A stretch of 64,000 bases of DNA, taken from positions 62,001 to 126,000 of the forward strand of contig QKGM01000012.1 in assembly GCA_003250395.1 (NCBI GenBank), written 5' to 3'. A program made the position numbers and the translations under genes. Positions 54,324-63,295 of this stretch are shown here, piece after piece. Below the pieces are notes generated by a model, which saw only the letters and a list, made by a program, of their open reading frames with translations, was not told the DNA's origin and searched no databases. The first letter of the stretch is position 1. Every line of letters begins with the position of its first letter. The DNA comes from Bacteroidota bacterium. Lineage in GTDB: Bacteria; Bacteroidota; Bacteroidia; Bacteroidales; TTA-H9.

Positions 54324-54722
54324 TTAGTTTTGCAAGGCGCCTGCGTCAATCCAGGCTTTGATTTTATCAATGGTACAAGCATCCAGTTTATTCCCGTTTT
54401 GCGGCATTGGAGAATAACCTGAATTATGAGAAACTGCACCATAGAGCTTACCGTTAAGCGCTATAGATTTAAGCCCTTCATATGTATTGGTTATTACCCC
54501 GCCAGAGGCAGATGCCCCTGTATGACAGGAGTTGCACGATGATACCATGACAGGAGCGATTGTAGCCTGATAGGTAACGTTCGAGAGATCGCAGTTACCG
54601 CTGCCAGGTACCTGTGGGTATAGTTCTTCAGCATTATCACGGTAACAAGCTGCTGTTAACAGTGTTAGTGTTGAAAGCAGCATGAATTGAAGAAATATTT
54701 GTTTAATTATTCGGTTTCCCAT
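54324..54722 (-). CDS. Single-haem c-type cytochrome-like lipoprotein
   Basis: A 132-residue lipoprotein (lipid Cys in LLTAACYRDN) with one haem-c site, CNSCH, and a downstream methionine in YSPMPQNGNKL that may be the sixth ligand. The C-terminus DKIKAWIDAGALQN is typical of planctomycete-type cytochrome c domains of Bacteroidota. It should carry electrons in the periplasm. It overlaps the preceding cytochrome gene by 20 bases, so the two are coupled. The domain is clearly related to the second half of that neighbour (TGYRPMPPSG, NKWITNG), suggesting gene duplication. Confidence 0.82.
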   Translation of the reverse strand: MGNRIIKQIFLQFMLLSTLTLLTAACYRDNAEELYPQVPGSGNCDLSNVTYQATIAPVMVSSCNSCHTGASASGGVITNTYEGLKSIALNGKLYGAVSHNSGYSPMPQNGNKLDACTIDKIKAWIDAGALQN

Positions 54723-55410
54723 TTGTTATCCATTTGTTTATTTGAGCGATCTGACAATCTGAAAGTTGACCTGAAGGAGGCATAGGACGATAACCTGTAA
54801 GGTGTTTTACCACACCCAAAAGTTGACCCGTAGAAGCTATGGCTTCAACCCCGTTATAATTTGTAAGGCTGATTCCTCCGCCTGGTGATGCCCCGCTGTG
54901 GCATCCTGAGCAGTTGGTCTGTACAATAGGCATTATGATTCCTGAGAAAGTGACGTTAAGCGTATCACAGTTCGTTTCGGTGCAGGCATTGTTATGAGCA
55001 CCCTGATTGATCCATTTAGCGATAATAGCTTTTTGGTCCGCATTAAGTGGTTGGGCTGGGGGTGGAGGCATACGATCTTCGCCATCTTCATTTAATACCT
55101 CATAAATTTTAGAATCACCAGCATTACCGGGATTTACTTCTCCGGTAATCATGATGCGATAATAATCTGTTAGTACGACGCCCTCCCTTGCTGTGGCTGC
55201 ATCATGACAGCCTGACATGGCACATGATGACTGGATTAACGGGAATACTGTATTGACAAAATATACCGAATCCGGATCACATCCAATAGTGGGTTCAGGC
55301 GGATCAGGATTTACGGGAAGTACTGATAAATCCGGATCATGTTTACATGAGGCCAACTGTAGGATAAGGAGAATTGCCGGCAACAAAAGTATTAAATTTG
55401 TCTTTTTCAT
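54703..55410 (-). CDS. Two-domain c-type cytochrome-like lipoprotein
   Basis: A 235-residue lipoprotein (lipid Cys in LQLASCKHD) with two haem-c-like domains. The first has CAMSGCH, a CX4CH spacing that differs from the usual CX2CH, with MPPPPAQPLN downstream. The second has CSGCH and RPMPPSG. Each domain ends in a similar helix (AKWINQGAHNN and NKWITNGKPNN). It is the first gene of the five-gene operon. A periplasmic electron-transfer role is likely; the electron acceptor cannot be named from this window. Confidence 0.82.
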   Translation of the reverse strand: MKKTNLILLLPAILLILQLASCKHDPDLSVLPVNPDPPEPTIGCDPDSVYFVNTVFPLIQSSCAMSGCHDAATAREGVVLTDYYRIMITGEVNPGNAGDSKIYEVLNEDGEDRMPPPPAQPLNADQKAIIAKWINQGAHNNACTETNCDTLNVTFSGIIMPIVQTNCSGCHSGASPGGGISLTNYNGVEAIASTGQLLGVVKHLTGYRPMPPSGQLSDCQIAQINKWITNGKPNN

Positions 55411-55840
55411 AATTTTACGATCGGCTCTTTAGTATGGATTGAGATGAATTGATGAAAGAACAGAGATAAATAACCTGAAAGTAAATGGAACAGGAATCCT
55501 TGTTTATCATTGATAGTATCTTTAATAGAAGTTAAATTATCGGAGATACTAAATAGCATTGATCTCGAAAAAACAATTATATCACGGAATGGTTCGCTTT
55601 TTTCAGATTTCTTTGATATATCAATGTTTTATGTTACTGGTTAATAAATCCTGTTTGATTTGATTGTCTTATACCCAGTAAGTTATGATTAAGTGGATGA
55701 AAAATAACGTACAAATCACATTTATTTTATTTACATTTAGCCGATTGTCTCTACATTTGCTTTCCAACTGCTGTTAAACTCTTTTACCTGCGGGAATATA
55801 CTAAAATTAGAATATAATTTCTTCACAAATTCAAAGCAAT
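55411..55840. other. Divergent intergenic region
   Basis: 430 AT-rich bases between the minus-strand cytochrome operon and the plus-strand T9SS gene; both promoters must lie here. TATAATTTC shortly before 55841 is close to a -7 element but lacks the final G. No other feature is visible. Confidence 0.4.
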
Positions 55841-58690
55841 ATGAAATTTTTTACACGATTTACCGCCATACTGGTGGTTCTTTTAGCCTACGGGACAGGA
55901 GTCCGGGGTGCCAGTGCAGTAGTCACTCTGCGACCGACGCACATTGATATTTCTACTACCACCTCCGAAAGTGCTGTTCTCATGACCCTTTCGGGTTATT
56001 CCAGCGATGATGCCCGTTATCGGCTCTATAGCGGAAGTAATCAGTATAATTGCTGGGATGCTGTATCATCAACATACATCACCTCCTCCAGCTATGGTTC
56101 AGGCCCGAAGGTTATCGGAACACCCTCAACCACTACCACGTTTTGGGTATTATCTCAACGGGGAAGTAATGTAAGTACGTCTGCCTCATACAGAGACAGG
56201 CTTGGAACCAGCTATAGCACCAATTACCAGACTGTTGCCTTACCTGCTGCTACTTCAATAACCACCCCATTTACTGTTTCCGGTACATTTGCAGGTACAG
56301 GAAGTTACACCACATCAGTGAAATATGTCGCGTTGGCTTTTAGCGGATCTACTTTAGTTTCTGCTGCTTCAACAAATATTTCTACTGGTACTTTTGCCGT
56401 TGTCTGCCCTGACGGAACAACAATAGATAAAATAGAGATCCGGACAGTTGACAATACAATTGTAACATCAAAAACGGGTTCATGGACTACAACAACTGAT
56501 ATCGGAACATTTCCAACAGGATCAAATCCTGCTGTTGCTCTTAAAGTAACCCAGGTTAATAACGGACAGTCTCCTCTGGCCGGAGTTCCTTTCAGTGTCG
56601 TCGTTCAATCAGTCGATGCTTCCGACAATGTAGCCAATGTTACTTCAGATGTAAACATTACGTTGACCTCTACGGGAACCATTGGTGGTACAACAACCGG
56701 AACCATTACCAACGGATCGAACAATGTTACAATTTCCGGAGTTACCCTGACCGAAGGTGTTTCCCTGACCATTACAGCTTCTGATAACGCCTCAACCCTT
56801 ACTGCGGGAACGAGTACGGCATTCAATGTTATTGCTGAAGATGCAGCTTTCAGAACAAAAGGTTCGGGTAACTGGAATGCAGCTTCGACATGGGAGATGC
56901 AGATATCGGGTTCCTGGTACGATGCCACAGTACCACCTACATCGGGTTTGAACGATGTTACAATCTTACCAACGCATATTGTTGCACTCACTGATAATAC
57001 CGGTAAATGTGCTAACCTGACCGTCCAGAACACCGGAAAACTTTGGAAAGGAAGCACCTCAAACAGTTTTCTTTATGTTTATGGTGATATTACCTGCGAT
57101 GGGGTAATTGGTAGTGAAGATAATGGAACCACACCCGATGGTATTAGCTTTGATATAGAGGGTACAAGTTGTACGATCAGCGGCTCTGGTATTTTTGATG
57201 CCGGAAGGCTCTCAAAATATACTGAGCTAAATACAACGTTGAACATGTACATAAACATGGACTTTGCCTTAAGATATTCTCATGCCACAAATGCAGCTTT
57301 GTATAATTATAATACTGCTACCACAACCTTTAACATTACAGTTGGTGCAGGAAAAACATTAACAGTACCAAATGCCAGGATTAATCTGACGGGTTGTACA
57401 TTAGTATTGGAAAACGGTGCTACACTACTTGACAATGGCACCATTGACGGGATGGACGGTACCAATACTACTGTTAACAAAACCATCAATAACGCTAATT
57501 ACCATTTACTCTTCCTGCCTGTAAATAATACTTTTACAGCCTCACCCACCTTTAATGGTTATTATCTTGATGCGTATACAGAGAGCAACGGAGCCTGGAC
57601 CCCGCTTGTTGATGCAAGCAGTGTAACTCCGTTTCAGGGGTATTCGTTGAAATATGATAATGGTGCAGGGGCTCTTTCTTTCACAGGAACTCTTTTCACA
57701 GGTGATCAAAGCTTTAATTCTCTTTCATATACCGCTTCTGCCGGTGGTTACCTATATGGTTGGAATTTGATTGGGAATCCTTTCTGTTCAGCCATCGATC
57801 TTGATCTGGGTGGTTTCCTAAATACAAATCTTAACGGCTTCGTGTATGTATGGAATGGCTCCAATTATGTTAGCGGATCTCTTGCTGGTGGTGCCGGAAC
57901 ACTGACAGACAATATTATTCCTGCCCATCAGGGATTCTTTGTTCGTACCTCTGATGCTGGTGCTACTCTGACAATTCCACAGGCAGCCCGTGTACAGAAT
58001 AGCCAGGCCTTTTACAAAGAGGCCAAAACCTATGAAAATGTGATTGGCTTAACCGTTGCCGGAAATAATGCAGAAGACCGTATGCTCATCGCTTTGAATA
58101 GCGAAGCAACAGCTGGTTATGATAACAATTATGATGCCTTCAAGCTTTTCGGCAATGAGGATGCCCCTCAACTTTATACTGTTGTTGGTGATCAGAACAT
58201 CAGTGTAAATTCTGTCAACTCGATAGACGACAATACTGAATTTGCCATTATGCTTAAAGTTGGTGTGAACGGGCAGTATACTATTACTGCTGAACATCTG
58301 GCTACTTTTATGAATGGAACAAATGTTTACCTTACCGATCTTCAGAATAACCACCGTCAGAACCTTACCCAGAATCCGGTATATACCTTCAATGCCAATA
58401 CCGGTGATGCGGCAAATCGCTTCAAAGTAAGCTTTGCTACTGTTGGTGTAGAAGAGAATTCATTGCAAAATGTTGGAATTTATTCAGCCAATGGTATGGT
58501 TTACATTCAAATGCCTGAATCGGCCAAGGCTCGCGTCACCATGACAAATCTTGCCGGTCAGTTGGTTGAACAACGTTCAGCTTATATTTCCGGCGAACTG
58601 GTCATCAATGCACCAGCAACCACCGGCGTGTATATGGTTACTGTGACAACCAGCCAGGGAACTATCACCCGTAAAGTATTTGTAAAATAA
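55841..58690 (+). CDS. Large Ser/Thr-rich surface protein, T9SS cargo
   Basis: A 949-residue protein with a signal peptide (cleavage near GVRGAS). The body is very rich in Thr, Ser, Gly and Asn and is beta-rich: Ig-like segments (about 220-330, with PLAGVPFSVVVQSVDASDNVANVTSD, a Big/invasin-type fold), then a parallel beta-solenoid-like part with SGSGIFDAGRLS and GKTLTVPNARINLTGC. The last 80 residues form a T9SS type A sorting domain ending in ITRKVFVK. It is probably an adhesin or extracellular matrix protein. A 76-residue PID-CTERM-like peptide gene follows 66 bases later, and a shared terminator closes the unit. Confidence 0.77.
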   Translation: MKFFTRFTAILVVLLAYGTGVRGASAVVTLRPTHIDISTTTSESAVLMTLSGYSSDDARYRLYSGSNQYNCWDAVSSTYITSSSYGSGPKVIGTPSTTTTFWVLSQRGSNVSTSASYRDRLGTSYSTNYQTVALPAATSITTPFTVSGTFAGTGSYTTSVKYVALAFSGSTLVSAASTNISTGTFAVVCPDGTTIDKIEIRTVDNTIVTSKTGSWTTTTDIGTFPTGSNPAVALKVTQVNNGQSPLAGVPFSVVVQSVDASDNVANVTSDVNITLTSTGTIGGTTTGTITNGSNNVTISGVTLTEGVSLTITASDNASTLTAGTSTAFNVIAEDAAFRTKGSGNWNAASTWEMQISGSWYDATVPPTSGLNDVTILPTHIVALTDNTGKCANLTVQNTGKLWKGSTSNSFLYVYGDITCDGVIGSEDNGTTPDGISFDIEGTSCTISGSGIFDAGRLSKYTELNTTLNMYINMDFALRYSHATNAALYNYNTATTTFNITVGAGKTLTVPNARINLTGCTLVLENGATLLDNGTIDGMDGTNTTVNKTINNANYHLLFLPVNNTFTASPTFNGYYLDAYTESNGAWTPLVDASSVTPFQGYSLKYDNGAGALSFTGTLFTGDQSFNSLSYTASAGGYLYGWNLIGNPFCSAIDLDLGGFLNTNLNGFVYVWNGSNYVSGSLAGGAGTLTDNIIPAHQGFFVRTSDAGATLTIPQAARVQNSQAFYKEAKTYENVIGLTVAGNNAEDRMLIALNSEATAGYDNNYDAFKLFGNEDAPQLYTVVGDQNISVNSVNSIDDNTEFAIMLKVGVNGQYTITAEHLATFMNGTNVYLTDLQNNHRQNLTQNPVYTFNANTGDAANRFKVSFATVGVEENSLQNVGIYSANGMVYIQMPESAKARVTMTNLAGQLVEQRSAYISGELVINAPATTGVYMVTVTTSQGTITRKVFVK

Positions 58691-58756
58691 TTAATTCTGT
58701 GATCAGGCAGCTGCATGTTTGCATGGTCACTTCAACTGAATATAAAGACCAATTAT

Positions 58757-58987
58757 ATGAAAAAGAATATTCTAAAACTTATGGTTATTGGGGCACTGAT
58801 CGCAGCACCTGCTTTGATATTTGCACAACCTAACCCGGGACAAAATTCAGGTGGCACTCCGACAGGAGGAGCTCCTATCGGGGGCGGTTCTGCTCCCCTG
58901 GGTGGTGGTATCGCTATACTGTTAGCTATGGGTGCTGGTTATGGTGCCCGTCGTGTTTACAAGACCCGTAAAAAACTGGCAGAATAA
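58757..58987 (+). CDS. Small PID-CTERM-like secreted protein
   Basis: A 76-residue protein with a signal peptide (cleavage near IFAQPN), a Gly/Pro-rich middle (GGTPTGGAPIGGGS), a motif APLGGGIAILLAMGAGYGARRV and a basic tail (KTRKKLAE). The tripartite ending (short motif, hydrophobic helix, basic cluster) matches the PID-CTERM putative sorting signal of Bacteroidota. A processing enzyme is not present in the window. I start at 58757 because the signal peptide begins there. It lies downstream of a large T9SS surface protein and probably shares its transcript. Confidence 0.75.
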   Translation: MKKNILKLMVIGALIAAPALIFAQPNPGQNSGGTPTGGAPIGGGSAPLGGGIAILLAMGAGYGARRVYKTRKKLAE

Positions 58988-59014
58988 TTTTTCCAGGTTA
59001 TTGTTTGTTTTTCA

Positions 59015-59052
59015 CGCCTGGCCATTATTAAGAATGGCCGGGCGTTTTTTTT
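59015..59052 (+). terminator. Intrinsic terminator after the PID-CTERM gene
   Basis: CGCCTGGCCATT pairs with AATGGCCGGGCG (12 bp including one T-G wobble) around a 6-base loop and is followed by eight T. Confidence 0.92.
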
Positions 59053-59318
59053 ATTGGCCTGTGAGAATTTGACCGCTAGAATATTTGACATAATGCATCA
59101 GGCAATTCGGTGCATCTGTCTTTAAAGATTATGAAATTATCTGTAGGGGAAGGTCTTCAATCTCTGACCCTATTAGCTTAGAATCGTTTCGAAATTCATC
59201 TGTCTGATCAGGCAATACTCACAATTACCGGCAAAATAAAAGATAATTCGTGTCAGTGTATTTGTTGGGTTGAAGACAGAGAAAGTAAAACAATCATCGC
59301 GTTGTACACGGAAGGGAA

Positions 59319-59543
59319 TCAATCTTCCAATAAAAACTCATTCAGAAACTTCTTCAGTTTATTGGAGAGCTCGTGCATTGTTCTTAGTTTATCGATTTCC
59401 TCCTCACGTTGGAAATTCTCCTGGTTTTGCCTTTTCAGCATTTCCTTCTCGAGTTGATCAGCCATCTTCTGCGTCGCAAGGTAGATGATTCTTGATTCAG
59501 CCAGTGTTAGTTTTATGCTCTTAATCGATTTGGTATCCATCAT
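59319..59543 (-). CDS. Small coiled-coil protein, unknown function
   Basis: A 74-residue protein, highly charged, helical throughout (ADQLEKEMLKRQNQENFQREEEIDKLRTMHELSNKL), compatible with a short coiled coil. There is no signal or membrane segment. It is not recognised, and the plus-strand overlap shows only a non-family ORF. The regular charged heptad-like pattern favours a real gene. The alkaline phosphatase gene upstream reads in the same direction, with a 113-base gap. Confidence 0.5.
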   Translation of the reverse strand: MMDTKSIKSIKLTLAESRIIYLATQKMADQLEKEMLKRQNQENFQREEEIDKLRTMHELSNKLKKFLNEFLLED

Positions 59544-59656
59544 CTTATTAATTCAACGGATCAAAGATAGTAAAACCTGCAATGGAGATAAAATAGCCTA
59601 TAGAAAAAAGGAGTCAGTACCACACAGACTCCTTATACAGAACACCGGGCAAGGAA

Positions 59657-61114
59657 TTATTGTTTTATCGCTTGTAACCTCAGTAGCCGTATGATATTTA
59701 CGGGAATATCTGTATTGTCCAGGAATCCGTTGAAAAGTTCTTGTCCGGACCCGATTACCCTTACCGGGACAGGAGTTCCTGTATGCATCCATGTTGTGAA
59801 ATCAATACCGGCCTTATTAGCCAGAATCTTTCTCGCAGTAATGCCAATAGGGTCGTAATTATCGTAAAGTACTGTGTTTTCATCTTTGTAAAGGCTCTCT
59901 TTTTCGCCTGATATGCTTATACGGAAGGCTCTCCGTAGTTGCTCTTCTTCATATTTGCTTAGCTTTATGTCTGTTCCGAGACCGAAGTCTGTAGCTATCA
60001 TTCTCATGACAGAATCATACCGTACCATCGAAGCGGGTGTCCTTTTTTTATAGGCCTCTATTTTTGCATCAAATACCTCGCCGGAGACTTTTTGCCGATC
60101 AAGTAATGTGAAGTCAGATTCGTAACTGGTGCCTGCCCAGCCAAGTGAAAGTCCCCCGGTTTCATGATCGGCTGTTACAATAATCAAGGTCTCATCAGGA
60201 TGTTTACGGTAAAATTCAAGAGCATAGCCCACTGCTTTGTCAAGTTCAAATACTTCACCCACAATAGCTGCAGCATCATTGGCATGAGCAGCCCAGTCAA
60301 TTTTACCCCCCTCAACCATCATAAAGAAGCCTTTTGGATTATCTAAAACCTCAATGGCTTTCTTCACGATGCCACTCAGCGAAAAACTTCCCTGGATGCT
60401 ATCCATCGCGTAAGGCATATCGCTGCTGGCACTTAAAACAGGATTGACTACCATCATGGGAAGACTTTTCGCAGAGATAGTATCAAAAGTCTTTTGTTCT
60501 TTCACGACAGTATACCCTTGTTCTGCTACAGCATGATAAAGATCAGCCCGATCTTTTTTCTTGCCGGTTGGGTATTTAAACCCGCCTCCGCCAAAGAAGT
60601 CAAACCCTGAAGCGAGAAGCTGGGTACCTATTTCATAGTACCTGTTTCTGTCGGGCTGATGGGCATAGAAACAAGCGGGAGTTGCATGATCAATACTGAC
60701 CGTGGTCATAATACCTACCTTCATACCTTTAGCTTTGGCTCTTTCAGCGATAGTTTGAAGCGGATGGATACGGGCAGAATCCATTCCGATCGTGTTGATT
60801 GACGTTTTCTCTCCTGTTGCCAGCGCTGTTCCTGCTGCTGCGGAGCAGGTTATGTACCGGTTTTTAGCAAAAGTCGTGGCAAAGGTCATCACTGGAAATG
60901 TACTCATATTCAGCTTCTGTATTCCTGTTTTACCTTGTCTTTCGGCCAACAGCGCTTCTGCCATGCTAACATGTGCCAGACCCATGCCATCGCCGATGAA
61001 TAAGAAAATATATTTTGGCTGAGGGTCAGAAGAAGGGACATCACCGGCCATTGTAGTTAACGGACTACCAGTGATATATACTAAAAGGAGGAGTAAATAT
61101 CTGAGTTTTTTCAT
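59657..61114 (-). CDS. Alkaline phosphatase, secreted
   Basis: A 485-residue phosphatase. A signal peptide (to about 24, TTMAG) is followed by the metal-binding GDGMG (Asp42), the nucleophile Ser91 in TCSAAAGTAL, and TADHETGGLSLGW for the remaining metals. In E. coli PhoA the residue before the nucleophile is Asp; here it is Cys90, a replacement seen in some divergent relatives. It should hydrolyse phosphomonoesters in the periplasm or at the surface. It stands alone, divergent from the PfkB kinase. Regulation by phosphate limitation is expected for the family but no Pho-type site was recognised. Confidence 0.9.
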   Translation of the reverse strand: MKKLRYLLLLLVYITGSPLTTMAGDVPSSDPQPKYIFLFIGDGMGLAHVSMAEALLAERQGKTGIQKLNMSTFPVMTFATTFAKNRYITCSAAAGTALATGEKTSINTIGMDSARIHPLQTIAERAKAKGMKVGIMTTVSIDHATPACFYAHQPDRNRYYEIGTQLLASGFDFFGGGGFKYPTGKKKDRADLYHAVAEQGYTVVKEQKTFDTISAKSLPMMVVNPVLSASSDMPYAMDSIQGSFSLSGIVKKAIEVLDNPKGFFMMVEGGKIDWAAHANDAAAIVGEVFELDKAVGYALEFYRKHPDETLIIVTADHETGGLSLGWAGTSYESDFTLLDRQKVSGEVFDAKIEAYKKRTPASMVRYDSVMRMIATDFGLGTDIKLSKYEEEQLRRAFRISISGEKESLYKDENTVLYDNYDPIGITARKILANKAGIDFTTWMHTGTPVPVRVIGSGQELFNGFLDNTDIPVNIIRLLRLQAIKQ

Positions 61115-61141
61115 TTCAGGTTATAGATTGGTTCGTGGTTG

Positions 61142-61149
61142 CAAAAGTA
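61142..61149 (-). promoter_or_regulatory. -7 promoter element of the alkaline phosphatase gene
   Basis: On the minus strand TACTTTTG, matching TAnnTTTG, 27 bases before the start codon. No clean -33 partner is visible. Confidence 0.45.
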
Positions 61150-61442
61150 GAACAAATCAACGGGATGCAGGTTAAGATTCTGTTATATGGTATGTCATAT
61201 CAGGGGAGAAATGCGATATGGCCTTCACTTATTTGTCCTGGGCGTATTTCATACATTATCTCGGTACCTGAATTCTGTGAAAACGGTTAGAATTTTTATT
61301 GGAGAAATGATTATATAAAAGGAAAAGTATTGTTAGTGGTATCAGGAGTGAGGCCTGATGATTGTTTCTGATTTCTGCCGGCTGATGTCTTTAATCTTGC
61401 ACTGGCAGGTTATTTCTAAAAAGTATCATACCTGAATTTCCC

Positions 61443-61492
61443 TACATTTGACTTTTGTCAGATAGCTTATTCTGTCTTTAAATGTATATTTG
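61443..61492 (+). promoter_or_regulatory. Promoter region of the PfkB kinase gene
   Basis: Two -7-like elements, TACATTTG (61443-61450) and TATATTTG (61485-61492), lie upstream of the ATG at 61521. The second would start transcription about 22 bases before it. TTTG at 61454-61457 is 27 bases from the second element, longer than usual. The remaining 61150-61442 shows nothing recognisable. Confidence 0.45.
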
Positions 61493-61520
61493 GCGCCGGC
61501 AATAACCGGAATATTATATC

Positions 61521-62450
61521 ATGAATTCTATCTATACGATTGGTGAAACGGTTTACGATATCATCTTCGTGAACGGACAACCTGAAGCAGGAAAGCCTGG
61601 TGGTGCAATGCTGAACACAGCAATTAGTCTGGGCAGACTTGGCCTGAACCCGAACCTGATCAGTGAGTTTGCCTACGACGATATTGGTAAACTTATTAAT
61701 ACATTTCTCCTGGAAAACGGGGTATCTACCGAGTATTGTTTTCGATATCAAAATGGACAGACACCCGTTGCCATCGCTATACTTGACCGGGAACGTAAGG
61801 CAGGCTTTTCGTTTTACAGAAATTTTCCAACCGACCGATTGCTGATAGGGATACCACCCTTCCATAAAGGCGATCTGGTAATGTTCGGTTCATATTTCAG
61901 TATCAGTCAGGAGCTAAGAGTTCAGGTGGAAAGAATCCTTGGGAATGCAATGGATTCAGGTTGCCTACTCTTTTATGACCCAAACTTCAGAAAAGCTCAC
62001 CTCAATGAAATAGAATCATTGAGGGAGGCTGTTGTGGGGAATCTTTCCAGAGCTCACATCGTAAGGGGATCAGATGAAGATTTTAACCTGCTGTTTGGGT
62101 GTCGATCGGCAGAAGAAGCCCACCATTATTGCCCTCAGGCAATTCTCTTCTACACTATGGGAAGTGGAGGTTGTAACATGATTACCCCCTCTGGTGTCCA
62201 AAGGCATTGGGAGTCGATTGCCATTGAACCAGTGAGTACTATCGGGGCTGGAGATACATTTAATGCAGGACTTGCATACGGTATATCACACGAAAACCTT
62301 ACTTTTGACACGCTTCTTCATCTTGCTCCTTCTGAATGGGATCGGGTGATTAAAACCGCATTACGCATGGCTTCGGCTGTATGTATGAGTTTTGATAATT
62401 ACATTTCACACTCACTGGCCAAAATTCTGAATGATGGCATTGAAAACTGA
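61521..62450 (+). CDS. PfkB-family sugar kinase
   Basis: A 309-residue ribokinase-like kinase. The N-terminal GGAMLNTAISLGRLG matches the PfkB signature 1 region and IGAGDTFNAG (Asp245 as catalytic base) is signature 2. It phosphorylates a sugar or similar alcohol at the expense of ATP; the exact substrate is unclear, with fructose-type or other ketoses likely from the family. It overlaps the downstream class II aldolase-like gene by 20 bases. A kinase followed by an aldolase is the usual order in fucose or rhamnose breakdown, but no isomerase is nearby. It stands just after a dual -7 promoter region. Confidence 0.87.
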   Translation: MNSIYTIGETVYDIIFVNGQPEAGKPGGAMLNTAISLGRLGLNPNLISEFAYDDIGKLINTFLLENGVSTEYCFRYQNGQTPVAIAILDRERKAGFSFYRNFPTDRLLIGIPPFHKGDLVMFGSYFSISQELRVQVERILGNAMDSGCLLFYDPNFRKAHLNEIESLREAVVGNLSRAHIVRGSDEDFNLLFGCRSAEEAHHYCPQAILFYTMGSGGCNMITPSGVQRHWESIAIEPVSTIGAGDTFNAGLAYGISHENLTFDTLLHLAPSEWDRVIKTALRMASAVCMSFDNYISHSLAKILNDGIEN

Positions 62451-63186
62451 AAAAAACAAGCTCAAAGCTTTCCGCAAACAAATGGTGAAAGCACTCACCA
62501 TGCTGCATCATCGTGAATGGGCGCTTATCCCGCAGGTTCATCTGACTGCCAGGGTTACCGGCTTGCCTGAACTAACCGATTTGATTACTGATCTGCCGTT
62601 GCTTACTATCCGGCTGCCTGAACCATTCCCTAAACTGTCTGGCGACTACCTTTTAATTACCCACCCGGGGCTTCATGTGGTTGATATCATGAAAAAACCA
62701 GATGAGACAATTCTCCTTTTCAAATGCGCTGAAAATGGTACAGTTTTGCATTTAATGGGACGGCAGCATGATATCAGAGTGGAGCCCTGCAATGCACTTA
62801 TCAATCATCTCCGATTTCATGAAAAGCTGGTTGGAACTATGAAAAATGCAATCGTAATGCTGGCTGAACCCGACGAATTAATCAGGTTATCAGCCCTTAT
62901 GCATTACGATAATGCTTTCAGCCTTGATAAGGAGTTGTATAATGCCTGGCCGCCGGTTAAGAATTTGCTCGATCCTCCGGAAACCAAACAGCTCTGTCAG
63001 GTATTTGATACCGATACGAATGGATACAGGGTGGCAGGACATCTTCCGGGGGTAGTGATATGGGAAAAACATGGGGCTTTTGTGGCTGCCAAACGAATCT
63101 CTTCTGCCGTTACCATGTTGGAGGCAGCAAATAAAGCAGCCCGTCTGGCGCTTCCTTTTGCCCGGCAAAATGAATCCATACTGTGA
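62431..63186 (+). CDS. Class II aldolase-like protein lacking its metal-binding histidines
   Basis: A 251-residue protein. The second half (KHGAFVAAKRISSAVTMLEAANKAARLAL) matches the C-terminal part of class II aldolases such as rhamnulose-1-phosphate aldolase, keeping His214. The upstream zinc motif HxH of RhaD (IMHCHATNL) reads VMLAEPDEL here (Leu144, Ala145, Glu146), so two of the usual zinc ligands are absent. Aldol cleavage is doubtful; it may be a non-catalytic partner of the PfkB kinase. It shares 20 bases with the kinase gene, so translation is coupled. Two consecutive ATGs (62431 and 62434) are possible starts. Confidence 0.6.
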   Translation: MMALKTEKNKLKAFRKQMVKALTMLHHREWALIPQVHLTARVTGLPELTDLITDLPLLTIRLPEPFPKLSGDYLLITHPGLHVVDIMKKPDETILLFKCAENGTVLHLMGRQHDIRVEPCNALINHLRFHEKLVGTMKNAIVMLAEPDELIRLSALMHYDNAFSLDKELYNAWPPVKNLLDPPETKQLCQVFDTDTNGYRVAGHLPGVVIWEKHGAFVAAKRISSAVTMLEAANKAARLALPFARQNESIL

Positions 63187-63241
63187 AATGTTACCTGACC
63201 TGTCTTCAAAATTCCTGTTGATTGATGATTGGATTACTTTA

Positions 63242-63270
63242 TTGAGAAAAATAGTTTATTGATATATTTA
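63242..63270 (+). promoter_or_regulatory. Candidate promoter of the DUF3857 gene
   Basis: TTG (63242-63244), 18 bases, then TATATTTA (63263-63270), one base off TAnnTTTG, about 25 bases before the ATG at 63296. Confidence 0.35.
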
Positions 63271-63295
63271 CGCTTAATCACCAACAATTTAAATC

